Made by a program: the position numbers and the translations under genes. From Vespa crabro (taxonomy: Eukaryota; Arthropoda; Insecta; Hymenoptera; Vespidae), in contig NC_060955.1 of NCBI RefSeq assembly GCF_910589235.1, forward strand, positions 23,925,672-23,989,671: DNA of 64,000 nt. The letters are read 5' to 3'. The notes under the pieces were generated by a model. The model did not search any database, was not told the DNA's origin, and saw nothing but the letters and a program-made list of their open reading frames with translations. Shown piece by piece: positions 46,593 to 59,871 of the stretch (within the stretch, counting starts at the first letter, position 1; each line of letters opens with the position of its first letter).

Positions 46593-47476
46593 GATAGAGG
46601 GAGAAAGGGTATGGGACGACAGGGAACAGCTGAGGGTAGCTTGCAACGAGCTAGACGTCTTTTCTTCTTGACAACTTTGTCTTTTTTTTTTTGTTGTTGT
46701 TTTTTTCTCTTGCTGTTCGCTGAGGTGTTCCGAGTTTGTTTGGACGTTTAGTCGAAACGGTGATTTTATCCAGGAATTTTATATAAGTCGATATGTCCGA
46801 CTAATGTTTCCTATTATTTTTTTCTTCCTTCCTTGTTCTTTTTATTTTTCATTCTTTTTGTAAGTTAAGGAAGGAAGGAAGGAAGATAGGAGAATGAATT
46901 TATTGATTTCTATATCGATATTCGATCTTATTCTCTATGTATATATCATATAACTTAACAAGTAAAATTTATTTAAAGGAACTTGAAAGATTTTTGGGTC
47001 TTGTATTTTTTTTGTTTGTTTGTTTGTTTTTTTTTTTTTTATATAAGACACTTATCCGTTTGATCGTCGATACATTTTCATTTAATCTGGGACTGAGTAA
47101 ATCGGCCAACATTGAATTAATAAAAGTATGATTCGTTCAGGAGAACGCTTTAACAAGGCCATTCTATTTGATCGTGATTAAAAAAAAGAGAGGGAGAGAG
47201 AGAGAGAGAGAAAGAACGTGTACACGTGTCTACGCGCGCACGCATGTATGTGTATGTATATGTGTATGTGTCATTGGAGAGCTCAAAAGAAAATACAGTT
47301 GGTATCGCGTGCGAGAAGGTGGAGCATTGCTTCTATCTTATCTCGCGTTTAATCAACGTAGCCGGGACCACCCCGCGGGCCATCTCGACACTCCTAAGCT
47401 CCGGCAATTACTTAGATGGACGCTTCAAAATCTACCGCACGAGCGAGACCCATATGCGGTATAAGTAAGTACGTAA

Positions 47477-47478
<2 letters not shown>

Positions 47479-47519
<41 letters not shown>
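47479..47519. repeat. (TA)n microsatellite
   Basis: About 20 TA dinucleotides immediately after a GTAAGTA donor-like sequence at 47464-47470. Confidence 0.97.
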
Positions 47520-47525
<6 letters not shown>

Positions 47526-48498
47526 TATGCATATATGTATAAACGTTTGTGTGCCTCTGTATACTCGACGATAGAACTCTCTCCTTTTATTCGACAGAGT
47601 AAATCGAAATTAAAGTCTCGTTTATAAAGGAGAAGGTAGAGTGAACAACGACAGTTCTATAAACGTGTTAGTAAACGAAAGAGATATCCACACCATTTAC
47701 GAAATATTCGAATTTCATTTATTACTTACGATTCGGAACACACGCAAAATTTTCTTTTAATCGATATCTCTGTATTCTGTTACCTTTATTATTACTTAAA
47801 AAATATTAAATAGATTTGATCTTTGCATTAATAATGAATCTATAGATACGTCCGAGTAGAATGCGAACGATCGTTTGAATTCATGGCATTATAGGCAGGT
47901 AATCGTTTCCTTTTTTTTCTTCTTGCTTGTGAAAGGTATAGAAAAAAAAAAAAAAAAAAAAAAAAAAAAACAACGAGAAACAAAAAAAAAAAGAGAGAAA
48001 AAAGAGAAGAGAAGAGAAAAGGATTTGGTTCAGAAACGAAAGCACACGACGCAACGATTGGATGTTTCTATTCGGTGAGATTGGAATCGAGTCTGGTGCG
48101 CTTTGTAGGCACACTCCCTCCCCTCCCCAACCTTCCATCCACCCCTTCTCCCTGATCCCATCGTGTAAACGTGCGTCGCTTCAATGAAGCGACCCGATAA
48201 TCGCTCCTCGTCCTCTTTTACTCCATTTTACGGGCCGTGTCGTTCTTCGCGCGACTTTCGGTACCATCTGTTAACACTAGACAGAAGTCGTTCGAGCCTC
48301 GTTGTCTCTTTCAAGAATTATGATCGACAATAGAAAAGAAGGAAAGAAAGAGAGACATTCATTAAATTTATTAAATTCTATTCATTTCTATATAAATTAT
48401 CGTTGTTATGGATGTTATTTAGAAAAAAATTTAATTGTTTTTCTCTAATCGTTCGTCAAATTCATTTCTAAGATAAAAAGAAAGTTTTCATTAAATTG

Positions 48499-48530
<32 letters not shown>

Positions 48531-48895
48531 GAGAGAGGGGGGGGGGAGGGAGGGAGAGAGATGATAAACGATTCGATTTGATAGGAAAGAATCGAAAATC
48601 GAACGTCGAGATCGACAGGAAGGATCGACGATAATCCAAAGGTAGTAGTAACCAGCCGACAGGTAAGTGGGCAGAAATATCATTCTATTAGGTAGGTAGC
48701 TAGCTAGTCTGATATCGGAGTCGCAGATCCTTTTCCGGCCCCCGGGCGAGTGCTTCGTTAATTAATCTGGCAGGAACGAACTCGGCAGCTCAAAGGCACC
48801 CTTTTTCGCTCAGGTTCATCCATCCATTTGCCAACGAACATATACCTACTCTCGTGTGTCTTCTCTCTCTCTCTCTCTCTCTCTCTCACTCACTT

Positions 48896-48932
<37 letters not shown>

Positions 48933-50342
48933 CTTATTTCACTTCTCCCCTCTACCTCTTCATCATCACAATTCTGGACCAAAAATGTAACAATGGAAAG
49001 CGAACGATTATAACTTGACCGGGTCGAGACTGATTTTATTCGTTGCACGACCGCACAAAAATGGCTTTGGGAATGGATGGGCACGGGGGTGGATATGGGC
49101 TCGGAGGTGTAGTCACGGGAATGGATAAAGGAATCATCGTTTCGCGTCGTTCCGGCGAACAATGCGTCGCGCGAGAGCTATGCGGGGAAGATTAAACGTT
49201 GATTCGTTCGTCGATCTCTACCGTAGTGGTGAAAATTCGTCATTGTTCAGGATAAGCAAGAACACTGGGTAAATACGTAATACGTGGTATGGACGCGGGA
49301 GGGGGGGAGGTAGCGATGAACGATGGCGAGGGATGGGTTGAGGAGGGACGAGTACTTGCGATTAAGGGGATAATGTGCTTTTGTCTCGTCGAGAAAATTA
49401 ATTTTCGTCGGATAATTCCAAGATTACTTGTACGCTTGACAGAGTATAACTGTTATTCCAAGACTCTTCTTAATCAACACTTCATTGTTTTTTTTTAGTT
49501 TGTTGAAAGGCAATTAAAGGGGAAGGAAAAAAGGAAAAGATAATAAGAATAATAACGATTTGGATAACGCGCAGAAATAATGTATAATAAGTATTGTTAA
49601 TAATTAATACGTACTTACCCGAATAACATGGATATTTCTCTTCTATTTAATCGAGGAGATCGACGTCCTCGATATAAAAACCTCTTCTATGGCACTCTTT
49701 GGAAAACACTTGTATCGTACTTACATATCACCGTTCTTTCTCGATCGTTTTACAAGAGCGTATTGTTGACGTTTAAATGTACGAAAGCTCTTGAGTTCTC
49801 CTCGTACGTATGTAAGTAAATAAGTAAGTAGGTAAGTAAGTAAGTAAGTAAGTAAGCACCTACTATCTCTTCCATCTGAACGAGTTCGTTTCGACAAAAT
49901 AGAAACTTGGCCTAATCGCTGTTCCTTTTTTGAAAGAACACTCGACCGTATAATACCCATTATCGATCCCCCTCTTATGATCGAGGATTATCGAGCGTGA
50001 GTCTAAGGAAGAAGAGGAAGAAAAAAAAATGTAAAAATAAATAGACGAAGGAAACGAAGAAGATGAATGAAAAAGAAGTCGACAGGATAAACGCAATTCG
50101 AGTTTCTCCGCACACATATAGGTATTATATACATAGATACATAAATAAAGATACGACGTGGGAGATTCGAAATAGCAGCGGCGGCGGGGGAAGGAGGGTT
50201 GGGTTGGTTGGAGGGCTCGTAGGGGTTCCTCTTTACGTCCTTCAACTCCTCGAATTGCTTTTTCGAATCGACGGTACGTGTAGCGCGAGAATATCGAAGG
50301 CGAATTGGTACGCGGGTGAACGCAAAAAGCGACGTACGAGTT

Positions 50343-50379
<37 letters not shown>

Positions 50380-51152
50380 AAAAAGAGTGTGTGTGTGAGA
50401 GAGAGAGAGAAGGAGAGAGTAAAGATGGGGTGAGTATGCAGGATGCGGCGGCCGCCGGAGAGGAGAGGCGAGCGAGCGCGCGCGCGCGCGCCGTTGCTGC
50501 ATGGGCATAAAAGAGCAAGCGAAAAAGGGAGCCTCTTTTTAATCTAGCGACGATTCGCAACCCCCGGCTCCTTTCATAGTTACGTGCTTAGTACTTATAC
50601 CCATTGACTCCCTCTCTTTATCTCTCTTTCTCTCTCTTTCTCTCTCTCTTTTTCGTTCTCTTTCTCAATTCCCCGTCTCACTCTCGCACGTTTGCTTTGT
50701 CGTCGTGTCAGGGTCGGTCTTCGATCATCGAAGGCCCCGAAACCACCCTCCACGAAAGTCTTCGAGCTTCCTTTGAACCTTCTCTTCTTATTCGTTGGAA
50801 TCAGATCTCATGACTGTGCTCTTACTGTACGAGTTTGTTTTTCCTTTTCCTTTTGTTTCTTTTGTCCTTTTTTGCTTCTCTATTGTTTCGTTTTGCTATC
50901 TTTTTATACTTTTCTTTTCTTTATCATATTTTTTTAAGTAAGTGCATGATCGCTTATATGCGGACAGGTGTCATACGACGATTGAATAAAAGATTTGTCA
51001 AATAAATGATGTCCCCGTGTAATATGTACATATATATATATATATATGTATATGTGCATTACGTATTCGGCATATACCGTATTATGTATGTACAATATAT
51101 ATTTCATTACACATTCTTCGAAGTATACTATATATATATGTGTGTGTGTGTT

Positions 51153-51196
<44 letters not shown>

Positions 51197-51669
51197 TGAT
51201 TTACGTCGAGGGACGCGTAACGGGATCATGTTAAACGTTTTACACTTTCGTTGATGCAATGACAATAGGATTTTTTTTTCCAATCGATTATGTTTACCTA
51301 GTCTTTAACAAAAGGAGGAAAGTTCGGTTTAAAGAAGCTTTTTAGTGATAAAATTTTGGACGGATAAATATACATATCGAGAAAAATTATCGATTACAGC
51401 TTAGCGATAACGAAAGAAAAGAAAAGAAATGGAAAAGAAAGAAAAAGCAAAAAGGAATCGAAATGAAAACGATTAGAAACGATTTGTTTGTGTTCGAATG
51501 AAAGGAAAACAGACGTTGTTGTCGAGTCGAGGTAAGACCAGAGACAAATCGTTTTGTCTTATGGAGAAGATCGCGTCATATCGAGTAGGGGTGTGGCTTT
51601 CGGGGTGGCTAACGCAAGGCTGGCGTGCGCGTCGTCCACCCTTGCGCAGCGCCGATAGATTTTCCAAAA

Positions 51670-51707
<38 letters not shown>

Positions 51708-52637
51708 AGAAAGAAACAAGTTGTATATCCATTAGAGTAATTATTCGGTCAGGACCTTTCCGAGGAGGCAATAATAACGGTCACGAAAGGATCGAAAACG
51801 TGTGATAAGAATTACGAATTGTGTGAGTGAGTTTGTTGTTTGAAAGAAGGAAAGAAAGAGAGTAGAACGAGCGTGTACATGCGCGCGCGCGTGTGTGTGT
51901 ATGTATGTTTTAGAGAGAAAAAGATAGAGAAAAGTGAGGTTGACGAGGCGTCATCTGCGTCGTTTGCCCTTTTTCTTCTTGCAGCTGTCGTGAAGTCGTC
52001 ATCATCATCGTCGTGCTTTATCGTGCTAGGTAATTAACTCGATTAGCTGCTCGTCGAGAAACTAAACGCGATGCGACCGATTAAAACGTCTCTACCCTTT
52101 TTCTCTTTTACTTTTTATCGTTCCTTTTTTCTCCCTCTTATTTTCTCTCTCTCTCTCTCTCTCTCGCTCTCTTTCTTTTTTTCTTTTGCTGACTGACGAA
52201 AGCTCAAGAGAATCATTTTAATCGATGAAATAAACGAATGAAATAGTAACACGCTTGTAACTCGCTTGAACAAATGGTCGAGATTTTTACGAGTATGAGT
52301 TTAGTCGAGATTCTAAGAAAAATCACAAGGGTCGAAAAGTTCGATCCCTTTGCCTTCTTTATTCGTAGATTTAGCGCAAACTCGTTAATGTAACGCGATC
52401 GTCATACATTGGGTCGGTAGAACGAAGAAAAAGGGATGAAGGAGAGAGAGAGAGAGAGAGAGGTAGAATCTGGTCCCCTACGCGTTAAATTACTTTGCGA
52501 TACTATACGTAGGAAGAGGGCGGAGCGACGCAATTCGACTCCAGATTGTCGACGACAATGCATCCTTTTCGTCCACGTTACTTTCGATCGATCGACCGGC
52601 TCCTTCTCGGTTCTTTACCTTTTCGAAAAATCCTGAC

Positions 52638-52662
52638 ATGGCGGACCGTATCTGTCCGCCAT
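52638..52662. promoter_or_regulatory. Perfect inverted pair of YY1/Pho-like motifs
   Basis: ATGGCGGAC at 52638-52646 is followed after seven bases by its exact complement GTCCGCCAT at 52654-52662. Both arms contain the GCCAT core recognised by YY1/Pleiohomeotic. (GA)n arrays, potential GAGA-factor sites, lie within a few kilobases. A role as a Polycomb-type element is speculative. Confidence 0.35.
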
Positions 52663-53593
52663 TTTGTCGAATGTACTAGCTTTCGAGATACGATAAAAAT
52701 AATCAACGCGAGCTCCGCCGAATGTAATAAAATGTACGTAGGTACATATAACATGTATATACCTATATCGAATAATTCGAATCGTCAATAACAATTTTCA
52801 TACGAAATAACTCTCTATTTACTGGGCATGGCACCGGGAGTATTTTGCGTGGAATATTTTTGTCCGCCTCCCCCTTCACCTTTCCATCAACTCTAAAAAA
52901 CAAAAAGAGTTGTTTCGAATTGTTATCGACTCGTTTTACCAACTGTGGTCGTCGAATCGTTCGAAGCATCGACCCGGGATGATGAAAAAACTGATTGGGG
53001 GAAAAAAAAAAAAGAAAAAAAAAAAGGAAGAGAGCTTTTGGCGCGAAAGGGATACGCGCGTGCCATTAAATTTCAACTTCTTGGCTGGTCGATGAAGAAG
53101 CCAGGAAAAAGCAACCAACGGACCTCGAGAATCTTATCCTGAATGTTCGCTATTACGAGGATTATATTACCGTCGAAGGATATCTAATCTATGGGATATT
53201 AAACGCGAAGGAAAAACGTAATCTAATCGATCGATCTCCGGACAATTCTCTCTTTTTCTTTCTCTCGCTCTCTCGTTTTTCCCTTTTATCCGTCGGCGAA
53301 TCAGTTCCCCTTCTTTTCACTGTTCCACCCTTATTCGACGAATCGAATCGCGGCGATCACGAGCGACCGAGTCCGAATCAAAACGCAGCTCTAGACTTTG
53401 AAGCGAATGGCAGAATGGGCTTTGACATATCGTCCCGTGGTTTCGGCAACAATTTTGTGGTCCGACGGTAGGTGTACGAGAACGAGGCGTAAAAACAAAT
53501 GGATAGTTAGATCGAACTGGCCGGACTGGCTGCCGTCAGTCGGTCGATCGATTTGTCGAGTAAATGAAACGGCTTTGGGGATAGGTAGATAAA

Positions 53594-53598
<5 letters not shown>

Positions 53599-53640
<42 letters not shown>
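53599..53640. repeat. (TA)n microsatellite
   Basis: About 20 TA dinucleotides. Confidence 0.97.
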
Positions 53641-53647
<7 letters not shown>

Positions 53648-55224
53648 TACATAAAGAAGAATCGGTGGTGTACCCTTCGATATCGATAACTCTTTCTCTC
53701 TCTCTCTCTCTTTCTCTTTCTCACTGTGCTTTACAAAAGATTATCGCGTGTGGACGGGTTCGGGTGACGCTGTAGAACGAACGAAACTAAAACAGAGCAT
53801 GAGAAATGAGTGAGTGAGTGAGAAGAAAACGTCAGACTTACGGATGAAAGACTTGTACAAAATATGCAAGAGAGAGAGAGAGAGAGAGAAAAAGAGAGAT
53901 CAGAGAGGAAAAGAGTCGAAGGTGCGATGGCAGGGTATGAGAAGGATGATTGAAATGCGCCTACATACTTAGATGTGCGTACTTACTCGGGATAGATATG
54001 TCTCGTGTAGACACACTGTGTAGAGAAAAAGAGAGAGAGGTAAAGATATATATATATGTGTGTATATGTGTGTGTGTGTGCAGGGAGAGAGAGAGAGAGA
54101 GAGAGGGAAGATATATGCCGCGAGAGAACGCGTCGATGGAAGAAAAGAGAGCGAGCGGCCATTGTTGTACGTTCTCCCTCGTGGTTGCAACTAAGAGCTT
54201 CGGTAAAGGTAGTCGTCGAAATGACGATGACGACGTCGATGATGGCAAAACATTCTCTCTATCTCTTTCTTTCACTTTATATCTTTCCTATGCTTTCTTT
54301 CTCTCTATCTATCTCTCCCTCTCTCTCTCTCTCACGAACATCGAAGAAAGGCGGATACGTGCAAAGCGCGAAACCGCATCGCGTCAAACAATAAGATCAA
54401 GCTACCTCTCGTTTATTGTAATCATTTTCTCTTATCCCAGTCGCGACGATAAGGAGCCCTTCGTCTTGAGAAAATGATTTTTCGTGAGGACGATATAGAA
54501 GAGATATTATGCAATTTCATCCTGCCAATCGTGATATCATTTTCTGTGCAGACACAAACCGAAGAGGATTGGGTTTGAAGTTTGTTTAACGTTTCTTTTC
54601 GAACAAAGCCGAAGCACGTTGGCTTCGACGTTCTTCTTAGGGCTGTTCCGCTTTCTTTCTTATCTTTTTTCCCTCTTTTTTTTTTCTTTTCTCTTCCTTT
54701 CCTTTTTTTTTCCACGCGTAAAATCAAAGCCTAAAGAATCATGTAACGATCTGTAAATATCTTTTGATACCCGCGAGAGCGGGATTGTGTTGATATTGTG
54801 TTCATGCTCGGAGATAGGAAAGTAAACTTGGGATTTTTTCTTTTTCTTTTTTTCTCTTTTTGTTTTGGATGACGACATATATAATTTTCTGCCAAAGGTA
54901 ATGGCGGGTAAGATTAAACGAACGTATATTTAACGAAAAAGAAATAAAAAAGATGAGAAAAAAAGATCGCAAAAGAAGATTAAGAAGGAGATGTTACTCG
55001 TTGTTTTCGTAACTCTACCGTTTCGTTTAATAAAATCAATCGTTTGGATACTTATCACAACAGGTAGAATATATTCGTAGGAACCCTGGCCGTGTCTTAG
55101 GACGTAGCTAAGGTCGTAGCCCCAAACAGAGAGAGAGAACAGCCCGAGATTACGTCCGAGACGTAATTTTCCGATAATATACATAGTCGCGTACATACGT
55201 CAACTTTGTATGTATATCGGTCTT

Positions 55225-55228
<4 letters not shown>

Positions 55229-55271
<43 letters not shown>
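55229..55271. repeat. (CT)n microsatellite
   Basis: About 21 CT dinucleotides, oriented opposite to the (GA)n block about 210 bases downstream. Confidence 0.97.
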
Positions 55272-55276
<5 letters not shown>

Positions 55277-55480
55277 CTCTCTCTTTTTCTCTCATTCTTT
55301 CTCCCTCTATCTCCTTTTTATTCTCTCACGAGGGAGAGACTTTGTAAAGAGCGTTGCGATGTTGCAGTTGCGTCTTCCCTCTTTCCCGATTTGTCTCTCT
55401 CTCATGGAGGACGTCGAAAGAGAAGGAAGCTTCGAATCGACGTTTGCACGAAAAGTCCCGAGCCCGCGAAGCAAAGAAAG

Positions 55481-55523
55481 AAACCAAGAGAGCGAGAGAA
55501 AGAGAGAGAGAGAAGAGAGAGAC

Positions 55524-55583
<60 letters not shown>

Positions 55584-55594
55584 AGAGAGAGAGA
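55481..55594. repeat. (GA)n microsatellite, interrupted
   Basis: A GA block over 110 bases with a pure run at about 55530-55580. Together with 55229-55271 it forms a large inverted GA/CT pair that could fold back. Confidence 0.95.
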
Positions 55595-55880
55595 ACAAAA
55601 AGAGAAAAAGTGAGTGAGAGAGAAAGAGACAGGGGAGACAGTACATTCTTTTATGACATAATGATCACGCTCATCCGACGTCGAGGTCGTCGGAAGGACG
55701 AGCATCGTCGATGGACACCGAGAGAACGTCCTCTTCCTCTTCGTCCACGTCCCTTATTTCCACTTCTTCCTCTTGATCCTCCTTCCTCAGGCGATCGTCG
55801 TGGTCGTCGTTTCTCAAGCTGATTCCTGCAGGCTGCTGCCGGTCGAAGACGATCGTAATCGGGCAGAAGAGCGGACGGTG

Positions 55881-58635
55881 TTATTGCGAGGAGGATTGGG
55901 TCGGTTGCCCGTTGGGTGGTGGTGGTGGTGGTGGGGGTGGTTGGGGATGCACTTGATGGGGTAAAAGGGCGTGAGGCTGCACGTGAGCCGGATGATGATG
56001 ATGGTGTTGATGGTGATGAGAATAGAAGATCGGTTGGGCAGTTTGGCCGACTACCGGGGCACAGGAAGTGCCAACCCCGACGCCGACGCCAACGCCGACG
56101 GAATGTGAGAGCACCGAGGAGACGGCCGAGGACGGTGCCGTTGGTGGTTGAGGCGGTGCCGTTACCGAGACGGATACTCCGGCCGAACTAGCGCTACCCG
56201 CGGAAGCTTCGTGATAGAGTATCGGCACCCTAACGAGTCTCTGAGCAGCGTGGGCCATATTTGCGGCCTCCAATTCGGCGGCCAATTGTCTTTTCCACTT
56301 GTTGCGACGATTCTGGAACCAGATCTTCACCTGAGTCTCCGTCAATCTCAAGGATGCAGCGAGACCTGCCCGTTCCGACGACGACAGATAGCGTTTCATG
56401 TCGAACGTCGATTCCAATTGAAAGACCTGCGACCGCGAGAACACCGTGCGCGTCTTCTTCTTGCGCTTTATGCTACCGGAATCCCGCGAGTCTAGGCCAA
56501 CTTGTACTCCGTTGCTCTGACCACCGGTACCCCCGCCGCCGCCACTTCCGCCGCCACCGCCTCCTCCTCCTCCGCCTCCACCGACCCCTCCACCACCGGC
56601 CGACCCACCGCCCACGCCACCGTGTAATCCTGCGTTCGTCGAGTCGCCGTCGCCGTCGCCATCTTGGCAATCGTCCCCGTCGGCTAGCTCGTCGTGAGCC
56701 TCGTCGCCGCTCGATGAACTCCTCGTCCTGTGCAGCCGGTCCTCGCCGTTCTCGTCCTCCAGCTCGTCTGCTCGCACACAACGTTCATCCTCGATTTATC
56801 CTTTTCCTATCGATATTGTCCACACCTCGATCGATTATCCTAACTACGTATTCATCCTCTCTATGTTACTCTTCTATACCTCCTACATAATACACCTATC
56901 TCTTTCTTTTTTCACCTTTCATAAGAGACTATTATTTCGGATTATTTCCGCGAAATGCTAAAGTACTCGCGTATGCGCGTTCTAGCTTATTTATATATAA
57001 TCTACCAGCTATCGGTACTAGTCGCATTGATTATTTACTCGATCGGCAGTCCGTCAATTAATATTCTATTTATTCACGTCGACGTAATTGGCCTAGCTAG
57101 ATCAAGTATCCGTGCAAATGCGTCTCTAGCGCGTTTCCGTTCGGTCGTTTAATCGCACGATCGACAAATTACGCAACGTATTTCGTCGAGGGTCACGAAG
57201 TTCTCACGCGCGTTTGATAATCGACAAATTTACAATATACATAGATAAGATTTAACCGATCTCGCGGTCGCGCCTGAGTCGCTAGACTCGGAATATGTCC
57301 GAGGGAGTCGAACGAGACTAGAGCGAAGTGACAAGAGCAAAACGATCGACGGGTAAGGCGATCGTCGTTGGTTTGTCGCGGCGGAAGCCCTGGAAGCCGT
57401 ACTCGTCGTCGTACACGTTCTCGCCTATAAATACGTGTATGTATACCACTTGGCTCTCCCTTCGACCGTCTTTCTTCCTTGTCTCTAGGCTCTTTCTTCT
57501 GATCCTTTTCTCGTTCTTCCTATCGACTAAAGATACGAATAACGCACCTTTCCTCTGAACGTACGTTTGATACGTCCTCCGAAAATATGACAAATAGATT
57601 AAAAGATGTATTTCCAACGATAACAAAACGAAATTTATCCGCGTGCTCGTAATCTGCTCCGAGTCTAGGTATTACGGATAAAGCCGAAAAAAATTATAAC
57701 GATTTATTCAAAGTAAATCACGTGGACCAATGACTAAACTAATGGAATAGAGAAGAATCCCTTTGGATATTTCCATTGGTTCGTCACGATATCTTCCCAA
57801 CGTAGCGCATTAGGTGTCCCGGTGGTGTTCTTTATCGATCGTGATCGGCACTTAACGAGTCTAAACGAAACGTTTCGATCTAAAGTCGATCTAAATCCGT
57901 ATCTAGCCTATAACGTTTTCCTCTTAAACTCCTCCTATTTCCTGCAAACTGAGAATTTAAGTTCGTTCGTAGACTCACCCTTTTGCGGGAAGGAGGCGGA
58001 TGCAGGGCTGACACGGCTAAGAGCACCAACAACGTCGCCTGGCGACGGATGTTCGAGCGTTTGCAATCCATGAGCAGGCCTCCATGGAAACGGCCAAGCT
58101 GCCGGTCCACCAGGAAGAACTCCTCTGATACTGGCCTCGGCTGTGACGTCACTGATGTCAGCCGCTTGTCCACCAACTTGAACGGCGTTGCTCAGGGCCG
58201 AGGAGACCGTCGCTAGACGCGAGTGATGTTGCTGTTGTTGTTGCTGTTGTTGCTGATGCTGCTGTTGTTGCTGATGCTGATGAAGATGTTGCAACGTTGG
58301 CGGGAAGAAAACACCGACGGGATATCGGGCGCTTATCAATGTCGACATCAGGCCCAATCTGTACGACAATATAAAACAATAGATTCCCTATTTTATATTC
58401 TTACGATCATGCTAATAGAAAGATGTAATTTGAGATGAAAATGGAAAGACATGTTTTCCATTTCTCTTTCTTTTTCTTCCTCTTTCTTTTGGGTTAGGAA
58501 TTCAAGGAACGTCGAAAACGGGCGATGTAGATCGTTAAGAGGAAAAATCCGCTTAAAGCTAAAGCCTCGCTCTCTTTTTCCATCTCCTCTCCTCTTTCTT
58601 CGAGAGATCACGTTCTTGAGAGCATACCTGAGGGG

Positions 58636-58698
<63 letters not shown>

Positions 58699-59445
58699 GA
58701 GATCCGTTGAGAGTATTATCCGCTTCTCACTTATCCTTGCGTCGAATAACAACAGGTACTCGTCGTAATACTCGAGTGAGAAAATTTGATCGTCGTTTAC
58801 GGATTTGAAGAACGGAAAAGGAAGAAGGGAATTAGAAAACATTTCTCTTACGATTTTAAGTATGCCGCCTTCGACAGAAGAAGAGTGGGAGAGAGAGAAA
58901 AAGAGATATGAGTAAATTCTTTAGTTTGATAATTCGGGGTCTTCTAGATCGACAGAAATGTAGGTAGGTAGGTAGGTAGAACTGGATAGATGGACAGACG
59001 TTTCAGCACGGTCACTACTCGGAAGGTGGTAGGTATAGACACTGAGGCTTCGGAAGCCATACTACTTCCCCCGTGTTCCTCGCTTACTAGAGGGAAGCAA
59101 GAGTGGTCTGTCTGTCTACGACGCCGACGATCCGATCTCGTTTCGATGTTCTCTTCTTCTTCTTCTTCTTCTTCTTCTTCTACTACTACTTCTTCTTCTT
59201 TTACTTCTTTCGCTTCCGCTTCTTCGTTCGCTCAAAGTAATTTTCTTTGATTTTTTTCAAAGAGACTGTCCACCGTTGATGAATCATTTCAATCGGAATT
59301 GCTTATTTTCCTTTCGTTACTTTTGCTCCTTGTCCTTCGATATTAAATATCCGTTACGGTAATTAAGAGATTGTAAGAGATCCAACTAGTGAATATTTTC
59401 TTATCACGAGGGCGTTTCAAAGTAATACTGCCTTCTCTTCCTCTT

Positions 59446-59495
<50 letters not shown>

Positions 59496-59832
59496 GAATA
59501 TCCCAGTAGAGGGTAATTAAACGATTAAAGGATTTCACTGAATCTCTCTTCCTTTCGTTTCTACGTCGTCCTTACTCGAGGACGTCGACTCGAGAAATGA
59601 GGAGGGGAGCCAAAAGGAGGACCACCAGCTCCGAACGAGGAGGAAACGAAAAGAGGAGCGTAACGCCAGAGGCTTCGGCCTATACACAGATGCCTCGGGA
59701 AAGATAAAAGAAATCTGACAACCGCCTGTTTGTAAGCATCCACCGACCCTTTCTAAGGAGCAGGTATAAACACCAAACACAGTGGTTCCTCTCGAGATGG
59801 ATAGAGATAGAACAAGAGAGACAGATAGAAAA

Positions 59833-59871
<39 letters not shown>

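Larger units (their letters stand above)
43300..55880. other. 12.6 kb gene-poor region downstream of Hmx
   Basis: No exon that I can assign. Contents include the (GAT)n at 43448-43491, (GA)n at 43838-43863, 44566-44584 and 46554-46588, (CAG)n at 45864-45884, (TA)n at 47479-47519, a 29-base A run at 47941-47969, (CT)n at 48862-48930, alternating (CG)n at 50474-50493, and GA/CT tracts near 51675-51702, 55229-55271 and 55481-55594. GC-richer unique islands lie near 46340-46500, 47270-47465, 49020-49200 and 51570-51660. As the flank of a developmental homeobox gene it may hold enhancers; that is inference. Confidence 0.5.

Noticed and set aside
47941..47969. Poly(A) tail of a retrocopy
   Set aside because: The A29 run has no coding or SINE-like sequence upstream and A-rich sequence continues after it, so it is a simple homopolymer.
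55206..55646. Open frames on both strands of 135 and 132 codons
   Set aside because: Over half of each is (CT)n or (GA)n translated as LS or RE repeats.
56261..56890. 209-codon Arg-rich plus-strand frame
   Set aside because: It is antisense to the Hmx homeodomain exon; it stays open because of GC-rich codon bias.
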